Assembly: GCF_001879205.1 (NCBI RefSeq)
Contig: NZ_MLFK01000013.1
Coordinates: 124,001-188,000 of the forward strand
Length of the DNA stretch: 64,000 nt
From: Flavobacterium johnsoniae
GTDB taxonomy: Bacteria; Bacteroidota; Bacteroidia; Flavobacteriales; Flavobacteriaceae
Direction of reading: 5' to 3'
The notes under the pieces were generated by a model that searched no databases, was not told where the DNA came from, and saw only the letters and a list, made by a program, of their open reading frames with translations. The position numbers were made by a program, and so were the translations under genes. The number at the start of each line of letters is the position of its first letter. Positions within the stretch are counted from its first letter, which is position 1. Positions 44,771-53,510 of this stretch are shown in pieces.

Positions 44771-46159
44771 ATGAAATACGACGTTATTGTTTTAGGAAGT
44801 GGTCCTGGCGGATATGTAACTGCGATTAGAGCATCACAATTGGGCTTTAAAGTAGCTGTAGTTGAAAAAGAAAATCTTGGTGGTGTATGTTTAAACTGGG
44901 GATGTATCCCAACAAAAGCATTACTAAAATCTGCTCAGGTTTTTGATTACTTAAAACACGCTTCTGATTACGGATTGAAAGTTTCTGAATTTGATAAAGA
45001 TTTCCCTGCTGTTGTTCAAAGAAGCCGCAGTGTAGCTGACGGAATGAGCAAAGGAGTTCAATTCTTAATGAAAAAAAACAAAATTGACGTTATCGAAGGT
45101 TTTGGAAAACTAAAACCAGGAAAAAAACTTGACGTTACTGATAAAGACAATAAAGTTACTGAATACAGCGCTGATCACATTATCATCGCAACCGGAGCAC
45201 GTTCTCGTGAGCTTCCAAACCTACCTCAAGATGGTAAAAAAGTAATCGGGTACCGTCAGGCAATGACATTACCAGAGCAGCCAAAATCTATGATCATCGT
45301 AGGTTCTGGAGCGATTGGAGTTGAGTTCGCTCACTTCTACAATTCTATGGGAACAGAAGTTACTATCGTAGAGTTTATGCCAAACATTGTTCCTGTTGAA
45401 GACGAAGACATTTCTAAGCAAATGGAACGTTCTATGAAAAAAGCAGGAGTAAAAATCATGACAAACTCTTCTGTAGAGAAAATCGATACTACAGGAACTG
45501 GCGTAAAAGCAACGGTAAAAACAGCAAAAGGAGAAGAAATTCTTGAAGCTGACATCGTACTTTCGGCAGTTGGAATCAAAACTAACATCGAAAATATTGG
45601 TTTAGAAGAAGTTGGAATCGCTGTTGACAGAGATAAAATCTTAGTAAACGCTTACAACGCAACTAATATTCCAGGATACTACGCAATTGGAGACGTTACT
45701 CCAGGTCAGGCATTAGCTCACGTAGCTTCTGCCGAAGGGATTAACTGTGTAGAAAAAATTGCAGGATTACACGTAGATCCAATCGATTACGGAAACGTTC
45801 CGGGCTGTACTTATGCAACTCCTGAAATCGCTTCTGTAGGTTTAACTGAAAAACAAGCAAAAGAAAAAGGATACGAATTAAAAATTGGTAAATTCCCATT
45901 CTCAGCTTCTGGAAAAGCAAAAGCTGCAGGTGCTGCTGACGGATTCGTAAAAGTAATCTTTGATGCTAAATACGGAGAATGGTTAGGATGCCACATGATT
46001 GGTGCTGGTGTTACAGATATGATTGCTGAGGCGGTTGTAGCTCGTAAATTAGAAACTACAGGTCATGAAATCCTTAAATCTATCCACCCTCACCCAACAA
46101 TGAGCGAGGCTGTTATGGAAGCTGTTGCAGATGCTTACGGCGAAGTAATTCACTTGTAA
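44771..46159 (+). CDS. lpdA: Dihydrolipoyl dehydrogenase
   Basis: The 462-residue flavoenzyme is the E3 subunit of 2-oxoacid dehydrogenase and glycine cleavage complexes; it reoxidises dihydrolipoamide with NAD. FAD motif G-S-G-P-G-G-Y at 9-15, redox pair Cys40/Cys45 in G-G-V-C-L-N-W-G-C-I-P, NAD motif G-S-G-A-I-G-V-E-F and the C-terminal H-P-H-P-T-M-S-E-A are intact. No E1 or E2 genes adjoin it, so this is the stand-alone copy serving several complexes. A terminator at 46201 follows. Confidence 0.96.
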   Translation: MKYDVIVLGSGPGGYVTAIRASQLGFKVAVVEKENLGGVCLNWGCIPTKALLKSAQVFDYLKHASDYGLKVSEFDKDFPAVVQRSRSVADGMSKGVQFLMKKNKIDVIEGFGKLKPGKKLDVTDKDNKVTEYSADHIIIATGARSRELPNLPQDGKKVIGYRQAMTLPEQPKSMIIVGSGAIGVEFAHFYNSMGTEVTIVEFMPNIVPVEDEDISKQMERSMKKAGVKIMTNSSVEKIDTTGTGVKATVKTAKGEEILEADIVLSAVGIKTNIENIGLEEVGIAVDRDKILVNAYNATNIPGYYAIGDVTPGQALAHVASAEGINCVEKIAGLHVDPIDYGNVPGCTYATPEIASVGLTEKQAKEKGYELKIGKFPFSASGKAKAAGAADGFVKVIFDAKYGEWLGCHMIGAGVTDMIAEAVVARKLETTGHEILKSIHPHPTMSEAVMEAVADAYGEVIHL

Positions 46160-46200
46160 AAATATACCGTTTTACGGTTATATATAATTTTCAATTTAAA

Positions 46201-46234
46201 AATCCGATTTGCGAAAGCAGGTCGGATTTTTTGG
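46201..46234 (+). terminator. Terminator after lpd
   Basis: AATCCGATTTGC (46201-46212) pairs with GCAGGTCGGATT (46217-46228) over a GAAA tetraloop, two G-U pairs, then a T-run. Confidence 0.9.
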
Positions 46235-46337
46235 TTTTTATCTAAATAAAAAACTCACAAAATCAAAAAGTCGTTTTTTCCTTTCTGCCAAAAAAATTAT
46301 ATTTACGTAATAAGAAAATAATTCTAAAATATCAGTA

Positions 46338-47084
46338 ATGGAAAACACACCCATATTTTTTGCCGACGGAGAAAATCCAAAAATGATCGAAGCATTCAAA
46401 AAAGCACAGGAAACCTTTAAATATTTCTGGAGAGAATTATCGTGGGAATACCGCCGAATAATTCCGGGATTAGACGTAGCCTGCGTAAAACTTGCTTTTA
46501 CTCAGGAAATAGACGGAGAAACCGTAGTAGAACACATGTGGATCAACGACATCAATTTTGATGGTGAAAACATATACGGAGTTTTAGTAAATCAGCCCAA
46601 CGAATTAACCAATGTGAGTAATGGCGATGAAGTACAAATACCAGTCAATCAAATCAGCGATTGGTTATTTGCCAGTCAGGGCAAAACCTACGGAGCTTTT
46701 ACAATACACGCCATGCGCTCAGAAATGAGCGAAGACGAAAGAGAACAGCACGACGAAGCCTGGGGATTAGATTTTGGAGATTACGATGACATTCTGGTCG
46801 TTTCAGATCAAAAAGAAAAACCGGAAAACCTCATAGAACATCCAATGAGCAAAAACATGCGAGAAAGTCTTATTGATTTTGTAAAAAATAATCCTGAAGA
46901 ACTTAGTGCCAAAGATGAACTCGGTTATACTTTTCTGCATCGCGAAGCAATCGCAGGAAACCAAACTTCTATCGAAGTTCTACTCGAATCAGGAGCTGAT
47001 GTTAAAGCTGAGACCCTTAACGGTAAAACAGCATTTGATTTTGCAAAACAACTCAACTGGGAACACTTGATTCCTTTGCTGTAA
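46338..47084 (+). CDS. DUF2314 domain protein with C-terminal ankyrin repeats
   Basis: The 248-residue cytoplasmic protein has a DUF2314 domain (about 15-150): F-K-Y-F-W-R-E-L, V-A-C-V-K-L-A-F, V-E-H-M-W-I-N-D-I and P-V-N-Q-I-S-D-W-L. The C-terminal part (about 190-248) has ankyrin-type repeats: D-E-L-G-Y-T-F-L-H-R-E-A-I-A-G-N and L-L-E-S-G-A-D-V-K-A. DUF2314 has no known activity; ankyrin repeats bind proteins. It is a single-gene unit with its own terminator. The combination resembles bacterial immunity-type or regulatory proteins but nothing near supports a toxin partner. Confidence 0.85.
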   Translation: MENTPIFFADGENPKMIEAFKKAQETFKYFWRELSWEYRRIIPGLDVACVKLAFTQEIDGETVVEHMWINDINFDGENIYGVLVNQPNELTNVSNGDEVQIPVNQISDWLFASQGKTYGAFTIHAMRSEMSEDEREQHDEAWGLDFGDYDDILVVSDQKEKPENLIEHPMSKNMRESLIDFVKNNPEELSAKDELGYTFLHREAIAGNQTSIEVLLESGADVKAETLNGKTAFDFAKQLNWEHLIPLL

Positions 47085-47095
47085 TATTCAGTCTT

Positions 47096-47128
47096 AAAAT
47101 CCGATTTACTTTCATAAATCGGATTTTT
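47096..47128 (+). terminator. Terminator after the DUF2314-ankyrin gene
   Basis: AAAATCCGATTTA (47096-47108) pairs with TAAATCGGATTTT (47115-47127), then T-rich. Confidence 0.9.
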
Positions 47129-47223
47129 TATTTTATGAAAATAAAATTAATTTATAGTAACAATTTAGAGACTGATTTTTAATAATAAAGAACTAATTTT
47201 GCGGCACCCAAAACATATCTGCC

Positions 47224-47715
47224 ATGAAAAAATTATTGTTCATTTTAACAATTTCACTTTTTTTACCCTCTCTTCTTTTTGCACAAATTAATCCGGAAGG
47301 AGTAAAAACATTTGCAAAATCATACGATTATGTAAACGATTTTGAAAAAATCCTTACTTCAGCTCAGCTAAAAAATTTGAATGACTTTTTAAAAGCCGGA
47401 GAAACCAAAACAAAAAGCAAAATCCTTATCATTATAACTCCTTCAATAGCGCCTTACACAGATTTAACGGACTATTCATCAGATTTAGATAAATATTTAG
47501 TTTCTCAATTAAAAATAGACACTTCTATTTTAATCATTCTTAGCAAGCAATTGAGACAAATTCAGGTTCAGGGAGTCGATAAACTGCGTTTTAAAATGAG
47601 CGATCAGCAAATGAAAGATATTGTATCAAGTTATATGCTTCCGGAATTGAAAAAAGGCGATTATTACAAAGCTCTGGAAGTGGGAACAAATGAGCTCGTT
47701 AAAAAGCTGGAATAA
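47224..47715 (+). CDS. Exported TPM domain protein
   Basis: The 163-residue protein has a signal peptide (cleavage near LFAQ, residue 21) and one TPM domain: Y-V-N-D-F-E-K-I-L-T, S-K-I-L-I-I-I-T-P and a C-terminal helix Y-Y-K-A-L-E-V-G-T. TPM proteins include a phosphatase-like fold seen in photosystem repair and in many periplasmic proteins of unknown task. It lacks the C-terminal membrane and Gly-rich tail found in YgcG-type members. The promoter box TAATTTTG at 47194-47201 is clear. A terminator follows. Confidence 0.82.
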   Translation: MKKLLFILTISLFLPSLLFAQINPEGVKTFAKSYDYVNDFEKILTSAQLKNLNDFLKAGETKTKSKILIIITPSIAPYTDLTDYSSDLDKYLVSQLKIDTSILIILSKQLRQIQVQGVDKLRFKMSDQQMKDIVSSYMLPELKKGDYYKALEVGTNELVKKLE

Positions 47716-47725
47716 ACATAAATAG

Positions 47726-47760
47726 AAAAACCGTTTTGTTCACGCAAACCGGTTTTTTTT
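47726..47760 (+). terminator. Terminator after the TPM gene
   Basis: AAAAACCGTTTTG (47726-47738) pairs with CAAACCGGTTTTT (47745-47757) with one mismatch, followed by T. Confidence 0.85.
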
Positions 47761-47851
47761 ATGCTCCTTTTTGGCTTGAAAAGATAAATAAATTTATTTT
47801 TCTGCCCTAAAAATAATATCTTGTCCTGTAATAACCCAGAAAATAAAAGCG

Positions 47852-48493
47852 ATGGATTTAGACCAATACAAAAAAGAATTCAACGAAGATGACGCTGTTG
47901 GATGGCTTGAAATTGATAAAGAGTTTGAACGCCTTTATCCCAATCAGGAACCCAAACATTTTGCGCCGGCAATACCTTACATGCTGGGTGGAGAAAGTCC
48001 GCTTGACGGCGTAAGCATCTACGAAAGCAAAAATCAGGAAGATCACTTTCATTTTGTAACCTATGGTTTTTCTGAATTGTATTATAATGAAGAAAAAGTA
48101 AATGGGGATTTCAGCAAATGGGGATTTGAACTTACCTTTAGATTAAAACCTTTCGAACCCGATAATGGAAACCCAAGCTGGGCAGTGGCACTTTTCCAAA
48201 ACATCGCCAAATATGTTTTTGACAGTGGCAATTGGTTCGAAGAATTTCATTACATGCCTGCAAATGGTCCAATTCGACTGGAAACAGAAACTGATATTGT
48301 GGCTTTACTTTTTGTAAACGATCCCGAAATCGAAAAGAAACAAACACCGCATGGCGAAGTTTCGTTTCTGCAGATCGTTGGAATAACACAAACAGAATAC
48401 GAGCAGTTAAAAGAAAAACCGGAAACAGTTGAAGAATTAGTAAATAGACTAAAAGAAAACAATCCACTGTTAATTACTGATTTAACTCGTTAG
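47852..48493 (+). CDS. Suppressor of fused (SUFU) domain protein
   Basis: The 213-residue cytoplasmic protein matches the bacterial SUFU family: H-F-H-F-V-T-Y-G-F-S-E-L-Y, G-F-E-L-T-F-R-L, and V-S-F-L-Q-I-V-G-I-T-Q-T-E-Y-E are the recognisable blocks. Bacterial SUFU-domain proteins are often immunity-like proteins in contact-dependent or polymorphic toxin systems, but no toxin gene is near, so an orphan role is likely. Several genes around it are also lone genes of this kind. It is followed by a repeat-rich gap. Confidence 0.88.
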   Translation: MDLDQYKKEFNEDDAVGWLEIDKEFERLYPNQEPKHFAPAIPYMLGGESPLDGVSIYESKNQEDHFHFVTYGFSELYYNEEKVNGDFSKWGFELTFRLKPFEPDNGNPSWAVALFQNIAKYVFDSGNWFEEFHYMPANGPIRLETETDIVALLFVNDPEIEKKQTPHGEVSFLQIVGITQTEYEQLKEKPETVEELVNRLKENNPLLITDLTR

Positions 48494-48538
48494 TTGTATT
48501 TTTTTTCAAATTACGTCCTGTGAATTATTAATAAAAAT

Positions 48539-48641
48539 GCTCCAGAGGAGCAAAATATTTATAGAAACGAATTACGATAACGATGAAGCTCCAGCGGAGC
48601 GAAATAGCTATCGGCTGTAAAAGATACCGCCCCGTTGGGGC
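48539..48641. repeat. GCTCCAG(A/C)GGAGC hairpin cluster
   Basis: GCTCCAGAGGAGC (48539-48551) and GCTCCAGCGGAGC (48588-48600) are two copies of one hairpin; GCCCCGTTGGGGC (48629-48641) is a third, related one. They fill the gap before the arginase-family gene; an ATG at 48645 is directly next to it and is a chance extension. Confidence 0.75.
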
Positions 48642-48779
48642 TTTATGCAAGAGAAATCAAATTATGCTATAACTATTTTGCTTCTCCGAAGCATATTTAA
48701 TGGTGCCATAACTTTTGGTCTGTTAAAAAATATTTCAAAGGCATTTATTTTAATAACTTTATCCGTAAATAATAAGGTT

Positions 48780-49682
48780 ATGAAAGATATCTGCATCGTT
48801 GAATTTACTTCTAATTTGGGTTTAAAAGAACCTCATCCCGGAAAAGAACCAGGCGTAAATCGGCTGCCGGATTGGTTATGGAGACACAATCTGCATAAAT
48901 CTATCAAAGCAAAAAACATCATACGCGTAGATCCGCCTCGTTATTCAAGCATAAAAGATCCCGAAACCAACATTCTAAACGCCGATTCATTGGTTACTTA
49001 TGCCCGAGAACAGGCTTACTTAATAAACAACTTAATAAGCGCCGATAAATTTCCATTTATACTTGGCGGCGACTGCAGTATTCTTTTAGGAACCGCAATG
49101 GCTTTAAAACAAAAAGGCAATTACGGCTTATTTTATCTCGATGGTCATACTGATTATATGGATATTTCTTTATCTGAAACTGGCGGAGTCGGCGGTATGA
49201 TAGCTTCTATCGTTACCGGAAACGGAGCTGATAAACTAACTAATATTCTCAATTTATCTCCTTATATAAAAGAAGAAAATCTTTGGTGTGTGGGCAATCG
49301 CGAATATGATGAGGAATACGAAAACGAAATCAGAAAATCTAAAGCAACGTATTTAAGCCTGCAAAAATTGCGAACTCAAGGCATTAAAAATGCTGTACAA
49401 TCCTTTCTTCTGGAAGTTGAAAGCAAAAAACTTGACGGTTTCTGGCTTCATATTGATGTGGATGTTTTAAACGACTTAATAATGCCCTGCGTAGACAGCC
49501 GAACTCCGGACGGCTTATCGTATGATGAATTTAATGAACTTACCTCCTATTTATTCCAAAGCCAAAAATTAACCGGCCTGGAAATAACAATTCTCGATCC
49601 GGACTTAGACGAAACCGGACAATACACAAAAGATTTTGTCGCTGCTATTACATCCACTTTTAATAAAAATTTCAATTCTTAG
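48780..49682 (+). CDS. Arginase/agmatinase family (ureohydrolase) protein
   Basis: From the ATG at 48780 the protein is 300 residues and starts M-K-D-I-C-I-V-E-F. The 45-residue extension to 48645 is rejected because it begins at a repeat and covers the promoter-like TAACTTTA at 48753-48760. Metal-binding motifs are G-G-D-C-S, L-D-G-H-T-D and H-I-D-V-D-V-L. The first usually reads GGDHS, so one His ligand is replaced by Cys; some family members have this. It hydrolyses a guanidino or related C-N bond; substrate is unknown. It is a single gene. Confidence 0.86.
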   Translation: MKDICIVEFTSNLGLKEPHPGKEPGVNRLPDWLWRHNLHKSIKAKNIIRVDPPRYSSIKDPETNILNADSLVTYAREQAYLINNLISADKFPFILGGDCSILLGTAMALKQKGNYGLFYLDGHTDYMDISLSETGGVGGMIASIVTGNGADKLTNILNLSPYIKEENLWCVGNREYDEEYENEIRKSKATYLSLQKLRTQGIKNAVQSFLLEVESKKLDGFWLHIDVDVLNDLIMPCVDSRTPDGLSYDEFNELTSYLFQSQKLTGLEITILDPDLDETGQYTKDFVAAITSTFNKNFNS

Positions 49683-49785
49683 CTAAAAAAGGATAGACAT
49701 CAAATAATCAATAATTTAATATTATTTTTACTACTGACAAACCGTTGTCACCATCCTATTTTACTTTTACTAAAAAATAAGTTTT

Positions 49786-50160
49786 ATGGAAACGAAAGAC
49801 GGAAAATTAGCAGTATATGCCCAAACCAGAGCAGACTGGCGCAAATGGTTAACAGAAAACAGCCTAAATGAAAAATCAGTCTGGCTGATTTTATTTCATA
49901 AAAAAAGCAAAACCGAAAGCGTTAAGCTGATCGAAGCCACAGAAGAAGCACTCTGTTTTGGCTGGATCGACAGTTTATGTAAAAAACGTGATGCCGAAAG
50001 TTATTATCTTACCTTTTCTCATCGAAATCCCAAAACCAGCAAATGGAGTAAACCCAATATAGAAAGAGCCGAACGCATGATTAAAGAAGGCTTAATGACG
50101 GAACATGGCCAAAAACTAATCGATATTGCAAAAGAAAAAGGAAAATGGATTACTGATTAA
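49786..50160 (+). pseudogene. YdeI/OmpD-associated family protein, C-terminally shortened
   Basis: The 124-residue product matches the N-terminal two-thirds of YdeI-type proteins (W-R-K-W-L-T-E-N, E-A-L-C-F-G-W-I-D-S-L, K-W-S-K-P-N-I-E-R). The family normally continues for about 60 residues after the G-K-W site where this protein ends (residue 121), so the C-terminal helix bundle is missing. A widespread intergenic repeat begins 6 nt after the stop codon, which suggests that insertion or deletion there removed the 3' end. It may still be a functional short form. Function of the family is poorly known. Confidence 0.7.
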
Positions 50161-50165
50161 AATAA

Positions 50166-50283
50166 TTAGGGCGTTTCCTTCGGCCGGGCTGTCCGCTGTA
50201 TTACCAGTTAACAAAAACTACGGCTAAAGCCTTGTTTTTCTAAACCGGGAGATGCCGCTTCCATCCCTAACGCAATTCGTTTT
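50166..50283. repeat. Intergenic repeat bounded by TTAGGG and CCCTAA
   Basis: TTAGGG (50166-50171) and CCCTAA (50275-50280) bound a GC-richer unit with GGCCGGGCTGTCCGCTG and GATGCCGCTTCCATCCC. Units of this appearance are frequent between genes of Flavobacteriia. It sits directly behind the shortened YdeI-like gene. Confidence 0.6.
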
Positions 50284-50361
50284 CAAAAGCAGCATTGTTA
50301 TAACTTCATCATTAATTTGTATTTTAGTTTAACCAAAACCACAATCTAAACCTTGAATGCT

Positions 50362-51051
50362 ATGACTAATAAATTACTGCTTTTAATCTTTTTAATTATT
50401 GGAACGACCGTTTTTGCGCAGGAAATTACTTTTAAAGCTCCTGATTACAAAGCAATAGAAAAAGAAATCCAAGACAAAAAATCTACTTTTTATTATCCTG
50501 TTCTAATGGAAAAATTAGTAAAAAGTGATACCCTTTTAACTACCGAAGAATACCGTCATTTATATTTTGGATATGTTTTCCAGCCCAAATATAATGCTTT
50601 CTGGAAATCACCTGACGACGAAAAACTTCGCAAGTTTTACAACAAAGAAACCTACGACAACAAAGATTACGACGAGATTATCAAGTTAATAAACCGCTCT
50701 TTAGAATCTTTTCCTTTCGATCTTAAGCAGCTTAATTTTCTGAGTTATATCTATCATTTAAAAGGCGACGAAGAGCTGGCCAAAAAAACTTCTATCAAAT
50801 TTGACAATATCGTGGGCGCTATCTTATCATCCGGTGACGGAAAACAATGCGAAACAGGTTTTCATGTTTTACTGGTAGATCACGAATATATGCTTCTAAA
50901 CATTTTTGAACTGACTACAAATGGACAGTCTTTAATAGGAAAATGCGATTATCTCAGCTTCGAAAAAGGCAAGTATAAAGTCGATGGTATTTATTTCAAT
51001 ATCGAAAAAATGCTCGAAAATGAGTCTAAGATCTTCAGACAAAAACTCTAG
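50362..51051 (+). CDS. Exported DUF4919 family protein
   Basis: From ATG 50362 (a TTG at 50353 is an alternative) the product has 229 residues: signal peptide (cleaved near VFAQ), then Y-R-H-L-Y-F-G-Y-V-F-Q-P-K-Y-N, and helical segments with L-N-F-L-S-Y-I-Y-H-L-K-G-D-E. This fits DUF4919, a periplasmic or surface family of unknown function in Bacteroidota. It stops 8 nt before a GNAT gene and is probably cotranscribed with it. There is no enzyme motif visible. Confidence 0.78.
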   Translation: MTNKLLLLIFLIIGTTVFAQEITFKAPDYKAIEKEIQDKKSTFYYPVLMEKLVKSDTLLTTEEYRHLYFGYVFQPKYNAFWKSPDDEKLRKFYNKETYDNKDYDEIIKLINRSLESFPFDLKQLNFLSYIYHLKGDEELAKKTSIKFDNIVGAILSSGDGKQCETGFHVLLVDHEYMLLNIFELTTNGQSLIGKCDYLSFEKGKYKVDGIYFNIEKMLENESKIFRQKL

Positions 51052-51059
51052 AATTACCC

Positions 51060-51491
51060 ATGAAAATAGTTGAAGCCAGAAATAAAGACTACGATGCTTT
51101 AAGAGAATTATTCTTAAAAGAACGACAGAGTACTTTTTTATGGCTTGATACAGCTGCATTTCAATTAGACGATTTCGAAAAACACACACGCGGAGAATAT
51201 ATTTTAACCGCACTTATAGACGATATTCCAGTTGGATTTATTTCAATCTGGATGCCCACCAATTTCATTCACCATTTGTACGTGGACAAAAAGTATCAGG
51301 GCAGACAAATTGGAACAGCATTATTAAAAGCTGCAATTGAGGTAACTAAATTCCCCATCACTTTAAAATGCCTGGAAAACAATTTTAAAGCTATTGAATT
51401 TTATAAACGAAAAGGATTTATCGCAAAAGAAATAGGACAATCCAGTAACGGAGCTTTTATATTGTTTGAGCTATCTCAGCAAATAAATTAA
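51060..51491 (+). CDS. GNAT family N-acetyltransferase
   Basis: The 143-residue protein shows the acetyl-CoA binding motif in H-H-L-Y-V-D-K-K-Y-Q-G-R-Q-I-G-T-A-L-L and the C-terminal E-F-Y-K-R-K-G-F. It would acetylate an amine; the substrate is unknown. It is 8 nt after the DUF4919 gene and 18 nt before a DUF1801 gene, so the three probably form one transcript. Confidence 0.9.
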   Translation: MKIVEARNKDYDALRELFLKERQSTFLWLDTAAFQLDDFEKHTRGEYILTALIDDIPVGFISIWMPTNFIHHLYVDKKYQGRQIGTALLKAAIEVTKFPITLKCLENNFKAIEFYKRKGFIAKEIGQSSNGAFILFELSQQIN

Positions 51492-51509
51492 ATATAAAAC
51501 CAAAAAACC

Positions 51510-51899
51510 ATGAATCAGGAAATACAGGCATACAACGATTCCCAAAGTATTGAAGACAAAAAAATATGTGATATTTTAAGTTCTCAAATTAACGATTTCC
51601 TGCATGAAGCCGAAAGCAAAATCTGGCATCGGCATCCGGTTTGGTTTTTAGAAGGAAATCCCGTTGCCGGTTACAGTAAACTTAAAGATTCTGTCCGACT
51701 GCTTTTTTGGAGCGGCCAATCTTTTGATGAACCGGAACTGCAAAACGAAGGAAGTTTTAAAGCTGCCGAAGCCCGCTACATAACCGCAGATCAAATTAAT
51801 ATAGACGATCTAAAAAGATGGCTCGAAAAAGCAAGAAATATTCAATGGGACTATAAAAACATAGTGAAACGCAAAGGTGTTTTAATTCGGTTGAAATAA
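51510..51899 (+). CDS. DUF1801 domain protein
   Basis: The 129-residue cytoplasmic protein has the DUF1801 core: W-H-R-H-P-V-W-F-L-E-G-N-P-V-A-G-Y, V-R-L-L-F-W-S-G-Q-S-F and K-A-A-E-A-R-Y. The fold is YdhG/YjbR-like and the role is not known. It ends a three-gene set. A second, different DUF1801-type protein is at 59329. Confidence 0.85.
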   Translation: MNQEIQAYNDSQSIEDKKICDILSSQINDFLHEAESKIWHRHPVWFLEGNPVAGYSKLKDSVRLLFWSGQSFDEPELQNEGSFKAAEARYITADQINIDDLKRWLEKARNIQWDYKNIVKRKGVLIRLK

Positions 51900-52004
51900 A
51901 ATATCTCACATTTTTTCATTTCACATTTTAGCATTTATAGAAATCTAATTCTTTGCTTATAATTAAATAAAGACAAATATTAATTAATAAAAGAAAAATA
52001 TTTA

Positions 52005-52033
52005 TTGATAAACAATAAATTTTAATATCTTTG
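52005..52033 (+). promoter_or_regulatory. Promoter of the DUF2975-XRE operon
   Basis: TTG (52005-52007) and TATCTTTG (52026-52033), 18 nt apart, match the Bacteroidota promoter consensus. The start codon is 28 nt further on. Confidence 0.7.
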
Positions 52034-52061
52034 CGACATACTTATTTTAAATCAAAATATT

Positions 52062-52601
52062 ATGTCGACAAAATCAACTTACATTTTAAAGTTCCTGAAC
52101 GTAATGTCATGGATCGCTTTTATTGGGCTTTGCGTAAAAGCAGGTGCACTTTTGGCCTCATATGGGGTTAGTATGTTTATCAATGAAGTCGGGGCAAAAA
52201 ATCTGGCATTAGGCTTAGACTTGTCAGGAATTAAAGCTTATGACCAGATCGATTACTCTATTATGGTTTTCTGCCTTACGGTAATTACCATTTTAGAAGC
52301 TTTAGTTTTTTATTCTGTTATTCAAATTTTCCTGAAAATAAACTTTGTCAGTCCGTTTCATGAAACTATTGGAAAACTGATTCAAAAAATGAGCGGATTT
52401 TCGCTGCTTGTTGGTATTTTCAGCAATATAACCGTTTCTTATTCAGAAAAATTTACTGCAATGGGAATACAGCTGCCGAATTTAATGGAGCATATTGGAC
52501 TTGGTGATGCCTTTTTATTTTTTGCGGGCATTTTATATTTCATCTCACAGCTTTTTGCAAAAGGAATTGAACTGCAAAAAGAAAGCGAATTAACGATATA
52601 A
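52062..52601 (+). CDS. DUF2975 family membrane protein
   Basis: The 179-residue protein has four membrane helices (about 10-30, 65-90, 108-125, 145-165) and F-V-S-P-F-H-E, a DUF2975 mark. Such genes are nearly always followed by a small XRE-type regulator, as here (3 nt). The pair is thought to be a membrane protein with its linked regulator; the signal is unknown. Confidence 0.88.
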   Translation: MSTKSTYILKFLNVMSWIAFIGLCVKAGALLASYGVSMFINEVGAKNLALGLDLSGIKAYDQIDYSIMVFCLTVITILEALVFYSVIQIFLKINFVSPFHETIGKLIQKMSGFSLLVGIFSNITVSYSEKFTAMGIQLPNLMEHIGLGDAFLFFAGILYFISQLFAKGIELQKESELTI

Positions 52602-52604
52602 ATT

Positions 52605-52811
52605 ATGCCTATAATAGTAAATTTAGATGTGATGATGGCAAAACGAAAAATGTCATTGAACGAGCTTTCAGAAAAAGTCGACCTCACCCTTTCTAATCTT
52701 TCGATCTTAAAAACAGGCAAGGCAAAAGCAGTTCGTTTTAGCACACTCGAAGCCATCTGCAAAGTTTTAGAATGTCAGCCCGGAGATATTTTAGAATTTG
52801 TACCCGAATAA
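52605..52811 (+). CDS. Small XRE-family helix-turn-helix regulator
   Basis: The 68-residue protein is one helix-turn-helix domain: M-A-K-R-K-M-S-L-N-E-L-S-E-K-V-D-L-T-L-S-N-L-S-I-L and A-I-C-K-V-L-E-C-Q-P-G-D-I-L. It has the form of YozG-like regulators that partner DUF2975 proteins. It starts 3 nt after its partner gene and probably autoregulates the operon. Confidence 0.9.
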   Translation: MPIIVNLDVMMAKRKMSLNELSEKVDLTLSNLSILKTGKAKAVRFSTLEAICKVLECQPGDILEFVPE

Positions 52812-52831
52812 TATAATTGAATTTGTATTTT

Positions 52832-52866
52832 CGTAATAGAGAGAACTTTAGGCTCTCTTTATTACG
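52832..52866 (+). terminator. Hairpin after the DUF2975-XRE operon
   Basis: CGTAATAGAGAG (52832-52843) pairs with CTCTCTTTATTACG (52853-52866) with one bulge. No long T-run follows, so termination is probable but not certain. Confidence 0.6.
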
Positions 52867-52904
52867 TTTCAAAGAGCATATTTCACTTTCAATATTCGCA
52901 AAAA

Positions 52905-53507
52905 ATGAATCTCTTAATTGTTTACAGTCATCCCAGCACGAAGTCTTATACATTTCAGGTTTTTGAAAAACTAAAAAAAGAAATTTTGAAGCAAAACTGG
53001 AATCTCGAAATTTCAGATTTATACGCATCAAATTTCCAGAGCGACATGTCAGAAGAAGAATATGAGAGAGAAGGTTTTGCTAAAATTAATCTCCCGATTT
53101 CAAAAGATATTTTGGCTGAACATGAAAAGATTGAAAAAGCCGATTGCATTATTTTTTTATATCCGGTCTGGTGGAGCGACTGTCCGGCGAAACTAAAAGG
53201 ATGGTTTGACCGCGTTTATTCGGTTGGTTATGCTTACGGACAAACGGAAAATTACCCTAGAATGAAAACTATTCCGTACGGACTCGTAATCTGCACAGCC
53301 GGACACCCAAATGCTTTTTTAACCGAAATTGGAATGGCTCAAAGTATGGAAAAAATCATGCTCGAAGATCGTTTAGGAAAACGTTTCGAAAACAAAGAAA
53401 TGCTAATTCTGGGCGGGACATTAGAATTAGAAAACGTGATGGCTGCTCATTTTCTACAAATTGAAAAAGCAATTGACAAGATTAAAAGGTATTTTAACCA
53501 GGCTTAA
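52905..53507 (+). CDS. Flavodoxin-fold NAD(P)H oxidoreductase
   Basis: The 200-residue protein has the start L-I-V-Y-S-H-P-S-T-K-S-Y-T, the flavin-binding segment Y-P-V-W-W-S-D-C-P-A-K-L-K-G-W-F-D-R-V and G-G-T-L-E, typical of the NQO1/MdaB/KefF-like family that reduces quinones with FMN or FAD. It probably works in the cytoplasm in quinone or drug detoxification. The next gene, a broken DUF4180 gene, is 3 nt downstream, indicating they were cotranscribed. Confidence 0.9.
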   Translation: MNLLIVYSHPSTKSYTFQVFEKLKKEILKQNWNLEISDLYASNFQSDMSEEEYEREGFAKINLPISKDILAEHEKIEKADCIIFLYPVWWSDCPAKLKGWFDRVYSVGYAYGQTENYPRMKTIPYGLVICTAGHPNAFLTEIGMAQSMEKIMLEDRLGKRFENKEMLILGGTLELENVMAAHFLQIEKAIDKIKRYFNQA

Positions 53508-53510
53508 AAA

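Noticed and set aside
48645..48779. Upstream ATG start for the arginase-family gene
   Set aside because: It begins at the edge of a repeat hairpin and runs through a promoter-like box; the family N-terminus fits ATG 48780.
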